64,000 bases of DNA, from the NCBI RefSeq assembly GCF_000310145.2, contig NZ_AMXA01000013.1:1-64000 (forward strand), read 5' to 3'. Below the pieces are notes generated by a model. That model was not told where the DNA came from. It ran no database searches and saw only the letters and a list, made by a program, of their open reading frames with translations. The translations under genes and the position numbers were made by a program. Positions within the stretch are counted from its first letter, which is position 1; every line of letters begins with the position of its first letter. Shown here piece by piece: positions 1 to 7,755 of this stretch. The stretch comes from Thauera sp. 28 (lineage in GTDB: Bacteria; Pseudomonadota; Gammaproteobacteria; Burkholderiales; Rhodocyclaceae).

Positions 1-1
1 G

Positions 2-289
2 CGCAAGGCCGACCGCGCGCAGGCTGCGGCCGACCGCCAGGCGCGGCTGGCGGCGCGCCGCCCGCTGGTAAAGGAAGTGGAGCAGATCGACAAGCGCCTG
101 ACCGCGTGGAACAAGGAAAAGGCGGAGATCGATGCGAAGCTTGCCGATCCGGCGCTCTACACCGGCCCGCAGGCAGGCGAGGTGCCGGCCCTCAACAAGC
201 GTCAGGCGGAGCTTGCCGAGCGCATCGAGGAGGCCGAGCTGCGCTGGCTGGAGCTCAACGAGGCTCTGGAGGCGATCCCGGCCGATTGA
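2..289 (+). CDS. ABC-F family ATPase, C-terminal fragment
   Basis: This is the last 95 residues of a protein whose beginning lies outside the window. The visible part is highly charged and helical, with a two-stranded coiled-coil pattern (VKEVEQIDKRL near the start, ELAERIEEAELRWLEL near the end) and the DPALY turn between the strands. This matches the C-terminal coiled coil of YheS/Uup-type ABC-F proteins, which act on ribosomes rather than in transport. No ATPase motif is visible because that part is missing, so the call rests on the tail alone. Another coiled-coil protein is possible but less likely. The frame is open from base 2 to the TGA at 287-289. Confidence 0.7.
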   Translation, partial: RKADRAQAAADRQARLAARRPLVKEVEQIDKRLTAWNKEKAEIDAKLADPALYTGPQAGEVPALNKRQAELAERIEEAELRWLELNEALEAIPAD

Positions 290-302
290 GGCGCGGCGCC
301 GA

Positions 303-1568
303 TCATTGCGGCAGCCAGCGTACCGGGTCGATCTGCCAGCTTTCGAAGTCCTCGTGGCCGACAATGCGGTCCTGCGAACGGCGCAGGTCGATGTTCTGCG
401 GCTTGAGGTAGTGTCCGGCGGTGTGAAAGATCACCTTGACCACAGGCTGCATCGGCTTGTCGTCGTTCTGCGACTGAACCACCGCCAGGCGGCGGCTCTC
501 CAGCCGCACCAGGGCGCCGGTGGGATAGATGCCGACCGAGCGGATGAAGGCCTTGACCATGTCGGGCTTGAAGTGGCCGTCGGTCCAGGTCAGCAGCTTG
601 CGCAGCGCCTCGGTGGGCGCCATGCCCTTGTGATAGACGCGGTTCGAGGTGATGGCGTCGTACACATCGACGATCGAACCCATCTGGCCGTAGAGGCTGA
701 TCTCGTCGCCGCGCAGCTTGTTCGGGTAGCCGCTGCCGTCGAAGCGCTCGTGGTGCTGGGCAGCGACGTCGAGGGCGATCTGGCTGATGCCGGGCGAGGC
801 CTGCAGGATGATCTTGCTCTGCACGACGTGGCTCTTCATCTTGTCGAATTCGGCGTCGGTGAGCTTTGCCGGTTTGTTGAGAATCTCGTCGGGCACCTTG
901 GCCTTGCCCACGTCGTGCAGCAGGGCGCCGATCGCGATCTCCCGGATCGTCGGGCGATCGAGTCCGAGGGTGCGGGCGAATGCGACCATCAGCGCACACA
1001 CCGAAACCGAGTGCTGGAAGGTGTAGGCGTCGTGTTCCTTGAGGCGGGCCAGAGGCGCGAGGGCGTCGGGCTCGCAGAAGATGGAGTCGACGATGCGCTC
1101 GACCAGGGGCTCGATCTTCTCGAGCTCGATCTGCTTGCCGAGGCGGATGTCGGTCATCATGTCGCGCACGATGAGGTTGGCTTCGCCCTTGAGCGCGCGT
1201 GCGCGTTCGAACTCGCTGCCGGACTTGCGCGCGGTGGCGACGACGGGGGCCGGGGCGGCCTCTGGTTGCGGTGCTTCAGGCCTTGCAGGGGCCGCCTCGA
1301 CAGCCGGTGGTTCGACCGCGACGACCGCTTCGGGGTCAATGCCGCGCTTGATGTCGATGAGGATTTCCTGGACGCCGGTCTCGCGCACGCGGCGTACCGT
1401 CTCCTCGTCGCCGACGAGAAAGCTGTTGCGCAGGAAATTGTGCTCCAGCCAGCTGCACTTGAGGTCGTGGATGTACACGCCCGGCTTCAGGCTGGAGATG
1501 GGGATAGGCTTGATCACGTCATCGCGTCCGCGCGAGTTCTTGTGCCCCGGATTATCCAATACGGGCAT
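303..1568 (-). CDS. DUF3391 and HD-GYP domain c-di-GMP phosphodiesterase
   Basis: A 421-residue cytoplasmic protein with no signal peptide or membrane segment. Residues about 18-85 resemble the DUF3391 domain that often precedes HD-GYP. A Pro/Ala-rich linker follows (about 85-115), then an HD-GYP domain (about 150-350). The HD-GYP signature is complete: H186, HDVGK at 218-222, and HHERFDGSGYP at 272-282. An intact signature predicts hydrolysis of c-di-GMP through a metal centre. A GTG at about 1517 (VIKPIPISSLKPG) is an alternative start, since many relatives begin there; the ATG at 1568 is kept as the longest clean start. It converges with the ABC-F gene, 13 bases away. It is one of three c-di-GMP turnover genes in the window. 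Confidence 0.9.
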   Translation of the reverse strand: MPVLDNPGHKNSRGRDDVIKPIPISSLKPGVYIHDLKCSWLEHNFLRNSFLVGDEETVRRVRETGVQEILIDIKRGIDPEAVVAVEPPAVEAAPARPEAPQPEAAPAPVVATARKSGSEFERARALKGEANLIVRDMMTDIRLGKQIELEKIEPLVERIVDSIFCEPDALAPLARLKEHDAYTFQHSVSVCALMVAFARTLGLDRPTIREIAIGALLHDVGKAKVPDEILNKPAKLTDAEFDKMKSHVVQSKIILQASPGISQIALDVAAQHHERFDGSGYPNKLRGDEISLYGQMGSIVDVYDAITSNRVYHKGMAPTEALRKLLTWTDGHFKPDMVKAFIRSVGIYPTGALVRLESRRLAVVQSQNDDKPMQPVVKVIFHTAGHYLKPQNIDLRRSQDRIVGHEDFESWQIDPVRWLPQ

Positions 1569-1716
1569 GCGTTATGGCACTGGTCCGCAGGGCCCCGGTC
1601 GAGGAGTATTGCACGGACACCTTGCGGTCGGCTTGCGATTCGTGACCGGCCGACGTCCCCGTGGCCACACACTGCTAGAATCCCGGATTTCCCGAACCTG
1701 TTAGCTGGAGTGCGTG

Positions 1717-2328
1717 GTGCGTATCGTCTGTCTCGACCTCGAAGGTGTGCTCGTCCCCGAAATCTGGATCGAATTCGCCGAACGTACCGGCATCCCCGAG
1801 TTGCGCCGTACGACTCGCGATGAGCCCAACTACGACACCTTGATGAAGTACCGCCTGGACATCCTGGCGCAGAAGAAGCTCGGCCTGCCCGATATCCAGG
1901 AGGTCATCGCCAGCATGGGGCCGATGGAGGGGGCGCGTGCCTTTCTCGACGACCTGCGTGACGCCTATCAGGTGGTGATCCTGTCCGACACCTTCTACGA
2001 GTTTGCCAAGCCGCTGATGAAGCAGCTCGGCCTGCCCACGCTGTTCTGCCACAGCCTGGAGGCCAACGCCGAGGGCATCCTGGTGAACTACCACCTGCGC
2101 ATGCCGGACCAGAAGCGCGAGGCGGTCAAGCGCTTCAAGGAGCTCAACTTCAAGGTCGTCGCTGCAGGCGACTCCTACAACGACACCGCGATGCTTGGCG
2201 AAGCCCATGGCGGCATCCTGTTCCATCCGCCCGAGAACGTGGTGCGCGAGTTCCCGCAGTACCCGGTGGTGCGCGATTACGCTGCACTGCGCACCGAGAT
2301 CGACCGCGCATTTGCCCGCGCCGGCTGA
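1717..2328 (+). CDS. thrH: ThrH: phosphoserine phosphatase / phosphoserine:homoserine phosphotransferase
   Basis: A 203-residue HAD-superfamily enzyme that closely follows Pseudomonas ThrH. Motif I is DLEG, with nucleophile Asp7. The ILSDTFYEF segment gives Ser90, and motif IV is GDSYND at 151-156. In the characterised family the enzyme dephosphorylates phosphoserine and can move the phosphate to homoserine, linking serine and threonine synthesis. Two adjacent GTG codons (1714, 1717) could start the gene. The second has the better spacing from GGAG at 1707-1710 and gives the family's usual N-terminus. It is followed two bases later by purU, and the aspartate kinase follows 110 bases after that, so one-carbon, serine and aspartate-family metabolism cluster here. 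Confidence 0.92.
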   Translation: MRIVCLDLEGVLVPEIWIEFAERTGIPELRRTTRDEPNYDTLMKYRLDILAQKKLGLPDIQEVIASMGPMEGARAFLDDLRDAYQVVILSDTFYEFAKPLMKQLGLPTLFCHSLEANAEGILVNYHLRMPDQKREAVKRFKELNFKVVAAGDSYNDTAMLGEAHGGILFHPPENVVREFPQYPVVRDYAALRTEIDRAFARAG

Positions 2329-2330
2329 GC

Positions 2331-3218
2331 GTGTTGCCCGATATGCACCGCGAACGCTTCTACACCCTCTCCGCCTCCTGCCCCGACCGTGTCGGTATCG
2401 TCGCCCGGGTTTCCGGCTTCATTGCCGAGCACCAGGGCTGGATCCTCGAGACCTCGCTGCATGCGGAGCCGCCGCTGGAGGCGGGTGAGGTTGGGCGCTA
2501 CTTCATGCGCATCGAGATCAAGGCCGACTCCCTGCCCTTCCATCTTGCCGAATTCCGAGAGCGCTTCCGCCCGCTTGCCGAAGAACTCGAGATGGAATGG
2601 AAGATCTCCGATTCGGCGGTCAAGAAGCGGGTCGTGGTGCTGGTGAGCAAACAGGAGCACTGCCTGTACGACCTGCTCGCGCGCTGGCAATCGAAGGAGC
2701 TCGACATCGAGATTGCGTGTGTGGTCTCCAATCACGACACCTTCCGCGGCTTCGTCGAGTGGCACGGCATTCCCTTCCATCACGTGCCGGTGACGGCCGA
2801 CAACAAGTCGAACGCCTACGCCGAGGTGCGGCGCATCTTCGAAGAGGTGCGTGGCGACACCATGGTGCTGGCGCGCTACATGCAGATCCTGTCGCCCGAG
2901 CTGTGTGCAGCCTATCCGGGACGCATCATCAACATCCACCACAGTTTCCTGCCCAGCTTCGTCGGTGCCAAGCCCTATCACCAGGCTTACGCCAAGGGCG
3001 TCAAGCTGATCGGTGCCACCTGCCACTACGTCACTGCCGACCTCGACCAGGGGCCGATCATCGAACAGGACGTGATCCGCATCGACCACTCCGATGCGGT
3101 CGAGGACATGGTGCGCTACGGCAAGGACATCGAGAAGACCGTGCTCGCCCGCGGCCTGCGCTACCACCTCGAGGACCGGGTGCTGGTGCACGGCAACAAG
3201 ACCATCGTGTTCCGTTGA
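2331..3218 (+). CDS. purU: Formyltetrahydrofolate deformylase PurU
   Basis: A 295-residue enzyme that hydrolyses 10-formyl-THF to formate and THF, balancing the one-carbon pool. Residues about 10-90 form an ACT domain beginning after SASCPDRVGIVARV. Residues about 100-290 form the formyl-transferase fold. The catalytic triad expected of the family is present: Asn201 and His203 in NIHHSFLPSF, and Asp239 in ADLDQGPII. The GTG at 2331 lies two bases after the thrH stop. An ATG at 2343 (MHRERFY) is equally plausible, and neither has a strong ribosome site. It is probably co-transcribed with thrH. Confidence 0.93.
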   Translation: MLPDMHRERFYTLSASCPDRVGIVARVSGFIAEHQGWILETSLHAEPPLEAGEVGRYFMRIEIKADSLPFHLAEFRERFRPLAEELEMEWKISDSAVKKRVVVLVSKQEHCLYDLLARWQSKELDIEIACVVSNHDTFRGFVEWHGIPFHHVPVTADNKSNAYAEVRRIFEEVRGDTMVLARYMQILSPELCAAYPGRIINIHHSFLPSFVGAKPYHQAYAKGVKLIGATCHYVTADLDQGPIIEQDVIRIDHSDAVEDMVRYGKDIEKTVLARGLRYHLEDRVLVHGNKTIVFR

Positions 3219-3241
3219 AACCTGCGCGCTGTTCGCACCGA

Positions 3242-3263
3242 GCCCCGCGCGGGGCCTGTCCTT
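3242..3263 (+). terminator. Possible terminator after purU
   Basis: GCCCC-GCGC-GGGGC forms a short, very GC-rich hairpin directly after the purU stop, followed by CTGTCCTTTA. The T tract is weak, so this may only attenuate transcription into the aspartate kinase gene. Confidence 0.4.
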
Positions 3264-3328
3264 TATTGCGCTGAAACAATACGATAACGGGTTTGGATCG
3301 GCCCGCAACCAGAACTGGAACTCACTTC

Positions 3329-4750
3329 ATGCAAAGCCCTGGCAATCAGATGATCTCGGTGGAGAAGATCGGCGGCACCTCGATGTCCGCATTCGGCGAC
3401 GTGCTGCGCCACATCATGCTCTACGACAGCGCCCGGATCTACGGCCGCATCTTCGTGGTGTCGGCTTACTCGGGTGTGACCAACCAGCTTCTGGAGCACA
3501 AGAAGACCGGCCAGCCCGGCATCTACGCCCTCTTTGCCGACGGCGCTGACTACCATGCCGCGCTCGACGGCCTGGCCGTCAGCCTCAAGCAGCTCAACGC
3601 CGGCTTTGCCGAGCTGGGCCTGCCGCTCGACGTGGCCGATGCCTTCGTCGATGAGCGCATCGGCGAGGTCAAGAAGTACCTCGACGCGATGCACCATGTG
3701 CTCGCCAGCGGCTACATCCGTCGCGAGGACGTGCTGCTGGCCGCGCGCGAGGTGCTGGCCTCCATCGGCGAGTCGCACAGCGCCTTCAACAGCGTCGAGA
3801 TGCTCAAGGCCAAGGGGATCAAGGCCATCCTGCTCGACCTCGCCGGCTTCCATGACGACGAGGCGTGGACCATCGACGAGCGCATCCACAACAGCTTCAA
3901 GGGCCTGGACATCGCCGGCAACGTGATTGTTGCCACCGGCTACACCAAGGGCACGGAAGGCATCATGCGCGAGTTCGACCGCGGCTACTCCGAGGTCACC
4001 TTCAGCAAGATCGCGGTCGAGGTGCGCCCGGCAGAAGCTGTCATCCACAAGGAGTTCCACCTGTCCTCGGCCGACCCCAACATTGTCGGCCTGGAGAACG
4101 CGGTGGTCGTGGGCGCCACCAACTACGACGTCGCCGATCAGCTCGCCGATGTCGGCATGGAGGCGATCCACCCCAAGGCGGCCAAGCCGATGGAACTTGC
4201 CGGTATTCCCATCCGCCTCAAGAACACCTTCGAGCCCGAGCATCCCGGCACGCTGATCACCAAGGACTACGTCGGCGAGCGCGCCCGTGTCGAGATGGTG
4301 ACCGGCAGCGACAAGGTCACCCTGGTCGAGATTCACGATCCGAGCATGGTGGGTACGGTCGGCTTTGACCTGGGCATCATGGAGATCTTCTGCCGGCACG
4401 GCATCTCCTACATCCTCAAGGCCACCAATGCCAACTCCATTGCCCATGTGCTGTGGGAAAGCTCGGTGACGCCGGCGCTGGTCGCCGAACTCGAGGCGCG
4501 CTACGAGGTGGTCACCGTCAAGCCGAGCGCGATCGTGTGCGCGATCGGTTCGAACATCAGCATTCCGGGCGTGCTCGCGCGCGCCGCCCAGGCCCTGGCC
4601 GATGCACAGGTGAACGTGAACTGCGTGTCGCAGACGCTGCGCCAGGTGAACATGCAGTTCATCATCGAGCGCAGTGACTACAAGAACGCGATCATCGCCC
4701 TCAACCACACGCTGTGTGTCAGCCCGGGAGTGCCGGTCCCGCGTGCTTGA
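3329..4750 (+). CDS. Aspartate kinase
   Basis: A 473-residue aspartokinase catalysing the first step towards lysine, threonine, methionine and, in some bacteria, ectoine. The N-terminal kinase signature reads KIGGTS at 13-18 (consensus K-x-G-G-T-S). Two ACT domains occupy about 320-460, the second including IGSNISIPGVLARA. The length and the VEKIGGTSM start look more like the Ask_Ect/long aspartokinase branch than the short alpha/beta LysC common in betaproteobacteria, but no ectoine genes are nearby, so that subgroup is an inference. The ATG at 3329 was chosen over an upstream TTG (3293); a further ATG at 3350 is possible. A second, housekeeping aspartokinase probably exists elsewhere. Confidence 0.88.
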   Translation: MQSPGNQMISVEKIGGTSMSAFGDVLRHIMLYDSARIYGRIFVVSAYSGVTNQLLEHKKTGQPGIYALFADGADYHAALDGLAVSLKQLNAGFAELGLPLDVADAFVDERIGEVKKYLDAMHHVLASGYIRREDVLLAAREVLASIGESHSAFNSVEMLKAKGIKAILLDLAGFHDDEAWTIDERIHNSFKGLDIAGNVIVATGYTKGTEGIMREFDRGYSEVTFSKIAVEVRPAEAVIHKEFHLSSADPNIVGLENAVVVGATNYDVADQLADVGMEAIHPKAAKPMELAGIPIRLKNTFEPEHPGTLITKDYVGERARVEMVTGSDKVTLVEIHDPSMVGTVGFDLGIMEIFCRHGISYILKATNANSIAHVLWESSVTPALVAELEARYEVVTVKPSAIVCAIGSNISIPGVLARAAQALADAQVNVNCVSQTLRQVNMQFIIERSDYKNAIIALNHTLCVSPGVPVPRA

Positions 4751-4790
4751 ACCCCGCACTGCAGCCTGGACTGCAGTGGCAAAGCGGCAT

Positions 4791-4820
4791 GATCGAGGCG
4801 ACCTGCGGGTCGCCTCGATC
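4791..4820 (+). terminator. Hairpin terminator after aspartate kinase
   Basis: A perfect 13-bp stem (4791-4803 with 4808-4820) closes a TGCG loop and is followed by GTTTCC. A second perfect 8-bp stem, CACTGCAG/CTGCAGTG, sits just upstream at 4757-4778. Together they probably end transcription of the aspartate kinase gene and insulate the next promoter. Confidence 0.6.
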
Positions 4821-4869
4821 GTTTCCGGGGGCGGGGAGTGCAGAGGCAGGCCGCAGAGGCGGCGGAGTT

Positions 4870-4883
4870 CAAACGATCGTTTG
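4870..4883. promoter_or_regulatory. Operator 1, CAAAC-N4-GTTTG palindrome
   Basis: CAAAC-GATC-GTTTG is a perfect palindrome. It matches the published form of binding sites for PsrA/FadR-like TetR regulators of fatty-acid metabolism (CAAAC-N2-4-GTTTG). It overlaps the -35 element of the promoter at 4881-4908, where a bound repressor would block RNA polymerase. The regulator itself is not in this window. Confidence 0.7.
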
Positions 4884-4908
4884 ACTCGGGCTTATGTCCG
4901 TATAAAAT
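4881..4908 (+). promoter_or_regulatory. Sigma-70 promoter of the acyl-CoA dehydrogenase cluster
   Basis: TTGACT (4881-4886) and TAAAAT (4903-4908) are separated by 16 bp, a close match to a housekeeping promoter. The predicted start falls at about 4915, inside operator 2, leaving a leader of about 64 nt before the ATG at 4979. Confidence 0.7.
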
Positions 4909-4922
4909 AAAACGAACGTTTG
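4909..4922. promoter_or_regulatory. Operator 2, AAAAC-N4-GTTTG near-palindrome
   Basis: AAAAC-GAAC-GTTTG has the same half-sites and spacing as operator 1, with its centre 39 bp downstream, close to four helical turns. It covers the predicted transcription start. Two phased sites around one promoter suggest strong repression by a fatty-acyl-CoA-responsive TetR regulator. Confidence 0.65.
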
Positions 4923-4978
4923 ATTGAGTCTGCCCTCGTGCAGGCCGGTCGCCCGACACCACCCGGAGGAGATACGCA

Positions 4979-6775
4979 ATGCCCCAGTACGCCCCACCCT
5001 TGCGCGACATGCAGTTCGTGCTGCACGAGGTCATCGACGCCGTCGGCCAGCTCCAGGCCTGCCCGCCGCACGCCGAGCTCGATGTCGACACCTTCAACGC
5101 CGTGCTCGAGGAGGCGGGGAAGTTCGCCGCCGAGGTGACCTTTCCGCTCAACGTCGGAGGCGACAGCGAAGGTTGCAAGCTCGATCGTGCCACGCACGAG
5201 GTGCGCGCACCCGCCGGTTTCAAGGAGGCCTACGCGCAGTACGTCGCCGGCGGCTGGCCTTCGCTGGCCTGCGATCCCGAGCACGGCGGCCAGGGCCTGC
5301 CCCTGGTCCTCAACCAGTGCCTGTACGAGATGCTCAACAGCGCCAACCAGGCCTGGACGATGTATCCCGGCCTGTCGCACGGCGCCTACGAGGCCCTGCA
5401 CGCGCATGGCTCGCCCGCCCAGAAGGCGCTGTACCTGCCGAAGCTGACCAGCGGCGAATGGACCGGCACCATGTGCCTGACCGAGCCACATTGCGGTACC
5501 GATCTCGGGCTGTTGCGCACCAAGGCCGAGCCGCAGGGTGACGGCACCTACCGCATCAGCGGCGAGAAGATCTTCATCAGCGCGGGCGAGCACGATCTCG
5601 CCGCCAACATCGTGCATCTGGTGCTGGCCCGCCTGCCCGACGCGCCGGTAGGCAGCAAGGGCATCTCGCTCTTCATCGTGCCCAAGTACCTGATCAACGA
5701 CGACGGCTCCCTCGGCGCGCGCAACGGCATCTTCTGCGGCGGCCTGGAGCACAAGATGGGCATCCACGGCAATGCCACCTGCCAGATGGTGCTCGAGAAC
5801 GCGATCGGAACGCTTGTGGGCGAGCCCAACAAGGGCTTGCAGGCCATGTTCGTGATGATGAACGCCGCCCGCCTCGGCGTAGGCAACCAGAGCCTGGGGC
5901 TGACCGAGGTTGCCTTCCAGAACGCGCTTGCCTACGCCAAGGAGCGCATCCAGATGCGCAGCCTCACCGGTCCCAAGGCCACCGACAAGCCGGCAGACCC
6001 GATCATCGTGCATCCCGATGTACGCCGCATGCTGCTTACCGCCAAGGCCTATGCCGAAGGTGCGCGCGCGCTGCTGTGCTTCTGCGCGGTGCTGTCGGAC
6101 AAGGAGCTGCACCACCCTGACGAACAAGTGCGCCAGGACAGCGCCGAGCTGCTTGCGCTGCTGACCCCTATCGCCAAGGCCTTCGTCACCGACAACGGCT
6201 TTGCCGCCACCAACGAGTGCATGCAGGTCTTCGGTGGCCATGGCTACATCAAGGAGTGGGGCATGGAGCAGTTCGTGCGCGATGCCCGCATCAACATGAT
6301 CTACGAGGGTACCAACACCGTGCAGAGCCTGGACCTGCTCGGACGCAAGGTGCTTGGCAACAACGGCGCCACACTGCAGAAGTTCGGCCGCATGGTGGGC
6401 GCGCTGCTGCGCGAAGAGGGGGGCAATGAAAAGATGTCGGAGTTCATCAGCCCGCTCGCGCAACTTGCCGAGCAGATGATCAAGTTCACCACCGAGATCG
6501 GCGCCAAGGCCTTGCAGGACCCGGATGAGGCGGGAGCCGCCGCGGTGCCTTACCTGCGCGTGGCTGGGCACCTGGTGTTCGGCTACTTCTTCGCGCTGAT
6601 GGCCGCGGTCGCGCTCAAGAAGCTCGCCGCCGGCAGCACCGACCCGTTCTACACTGCCAAGCTGCAGACCGCACGCTTCTACTTCGCCCGCCTGTTCCCG
6701 GAGACGGCGATGCTGATGCGTGCGGCGCGTGCGGGCAGCGCGGCGCTGATGGATACGGATGCCGCACTGGCCTGA
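4979..6775 (+). CDS. Acyl-CoA dehydrogenase, long (DmdC/FadE-like) type
   Basis: A 598-residue flavoprotein that oxidises an acyl-CoA to the 2-enoyl-CoA. Recognisable segments are the FAD-contact region [13 protein letters not shown], the [14 protein letters not shown] segment, and the catalytic-base region IYEGTNTVQ with Glu443. It is about 200 residues longer than classical short- and medium-chain enzymes. The extra C-terminal domain is typical of the 3-methylmercaptopropionyl-CoA dehydrogenase-like branch, but the true substrate cannot be read from sequence. A strong ribosome site, GGAGGAG, lies just before the ATG. It leads a cluster with a thioesterase and a cupin protein behind the operator-flanked promoter. 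Confidence 0.92.
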   Translation: MPQYAPPLRDMQFVLHEVIDAVGQLQACPPHAELDVDTFNAVLEEAGKFAAEVTFPLNVGGDSEGCKLDRATHEVRAPAGFKEAYAQYVAGGWPSLACDPEHGGQGLPLVLNQCLYEMLNSANQAWTMYPGLSHGAYEALHAHGSPAQKALYLPKLTSGEWTGTMCLTEPHCGTDLGLLRTKAEPQGDGTYRISGEKIFISAGEHDLAANIVHLVLARLPDAPVGSKGISLFIVPKYLINDDGSLGARNGIFCGGLEHKMGIHGNATCQMVLENAIGTLVGEPNKGLQAMFVMMNAARLGVGNQSLGLTEVAFQNALAYAKERIQMRSLTGPKATDKPADPIIVHPDVRRMLLTAKAYAEGARALLCFCAVLSDKELHHPDEQVRQDSAELLALLTPIAKAFVTDNGFAATNECMQVFGGHGYIKEWGMEQFVRDARINMIYEGTNTVQSLDLLGRKVLGNNGATLQKFGRMVGALLREEGGNEKMSEFISPLAQLAEQMIKFTTEIGAKALQDPDEAGAAAVPYLRVAGHLVFGYFFALMAAVALKKLAAGSTDPFYTAKLQTARFYFARLFPETAMLMRAARAGSAALMDTDAALA

Positions 6776-6838
6776 TGCCGGGTAACCGGGGGGCCTCCGC
6801 CCTCCGGCCCGTAGCACTCGAGGAGGGATGGCTTACAG

Positions 6839-7330
6839 ATGTCGAAGAGCACGAGTACAAACGAAAGCCCGGTTCAGTTCGAGCCCGAGTTCATCGCCGG
6901 TGTGCGCGAGATTTTCGAGCGCAATATCGCATTCAATGCGCTGATGGGCCTGCGCATCGAGGACATCGATGGGGTACGTGCCACCGGGCGAATCGAGATG
7001 CGCCCGGAACTGGTGGGACACTTTCTGCACAACCGCATCCACGGCGGGGTCATATCGGCCTGCCTCGACGCCATGGGCGGCCTGGCGGTGATGGGGGCGA
7101 TCGGCGCCCGTCATCTGGACGAGCCGGTTTTGCAGCGCCTGCACCGTTTCTCCCGTCTTGGAACCATCGACCTGCGGGTCGATTACCTGCGCCCCGGCAT
7201 CGGTGAGTCCTTCCGCATGGAGGCCGAGGTGCTGCGCCTGGGGTCGCGCGTCGCCTCGACGCGGATGGGCTTTCTCGCCGCCGATGGCAAGCTGCTCGCC
7301 ACCGGCTCGGCGGCCTACATCGTGTCGTGA
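6839..7330 (+). CDS. PaaI/YigI-like hotdog thioesterase
   Basis: A 163-residue single-domain hotdog-fold protein. The central helix region reads HNRIHGGVISACLDAMGG, with the HGG motif that PaaI-type thioesterases use to position the thioester. The second half has the usual beta strands (TIDLRVDYLRPG, ASTRMGFLAADGKLLATG). It probably hydrolyses an acyl-CoA formed or accumulated by the neighbouring dehydrogenase. A ribosome site AGGAGGG lies 8-14 bases before the ATG. Its end overlaps the GTG start of the cupin gene by four bases, suggesting translational coupling. The substrate is unknown. Confidence 0.85.
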   Translation: MSKSTSTNESPVQFEPEFIAGVREIFERNIAFNALMGLRIEDIDGVRATGRIEMRPELVGHFLHNRIHGGVISACLDAMGGLAVMGAIGARHLDEPVLQRLHRFSRLGTIDLRVDYLRPGIGESFRMEAEVLRLGSRVASTRMGFLAADGKLLATGSAAYIVS

Positions 7331-7683
7331 GCGGTGCGATGAGTGCGCCTGTTGCCACCATCCAGCGCGGCAAGCTCGCTGCCGCGCTGCCGCCGCCAGC
7401 CGGGGGCGAGATCTTCCAGACCCTGTTCGCCAACCCGGCCTGCCGGATCGAGCGCATTGTCTCCCATGGCCATGCAAGCGCCTCCGGCGAGTGGTACGAC
7501 CAGGCCGGGGACGAGTGGGTAGCGCTGCTCGCTGGCGAGGCCGTGCTCGAGTTCGACGGCGGCGACACGATCGCACTCACCGCAGGCGACTGGCTTGCCT
7601 TGCCTGCGCACTGCCGGCACAGGGTGGCGTCAACCAGTGCGGATGCGCTATGGCTGGCGGTGCATTGCACAGCATCGGGCTGA
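7327..7683 (+). CDS. Small cupin-domain protein
   Basis: A 118-residue single-cupin protein. Motif 1 corresponds to HGHASASGEWYDQAGDEW, followed by a strand AVLEFDG. Motif 2 corresponds to GDWLALPAHCRHRV with a histidine in the expected position. The beta-barrel would hold a metal. Similar small cupins are annotated only by fold, and I cannot assign a reaction. The GTG start overlaps the thioesterase stop as GTGA; an ATG at 7339 is the alternative. It is probably the last gene of the acyl-CoA dehydrogenase operon. Confidence 0.8.
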   Translation: MSGAMSAPVATIQRGKLAAALPPPAGGEIFQTLFANPACRIERIVSHGHASASGEWYDQAGDEWVALLAGEAVLEFDGGDTIALTAGDWLALPAHCRHRVASTSADALWLAVHCTASG

Positions 7684-7716
7684 GTCGCGCAGCCCGTTGG
7701 GGGGCGGAGCGACGCC

Positions 7717-7741
7717 GGCCGTCTCCGAGGCCGAGACGGCC
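7717..7741. terminator. Hairpin between convergent cupin and atzF genes
   Basis: A perfect 9-bp stem, GGCCGTCTC/GAGACGGCC, with a 7-base loop lies in the 72-bp convergent gap. No T run follows on either strand, so it is at best a weak bidirectional terminator. Confidence 0.35.
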
Positions 7742-7755
7742 CGCTGCATCTCTCC

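Noticed and set aside
132-1823. A 563-codon rightward open frame opposite the HD-GYP gene
   Set aside because: It is a GC-rich shadow: Arg/Leu/Ala-rich with no recognisable domain, while the opposite strand has a complete HD-GYP signature.
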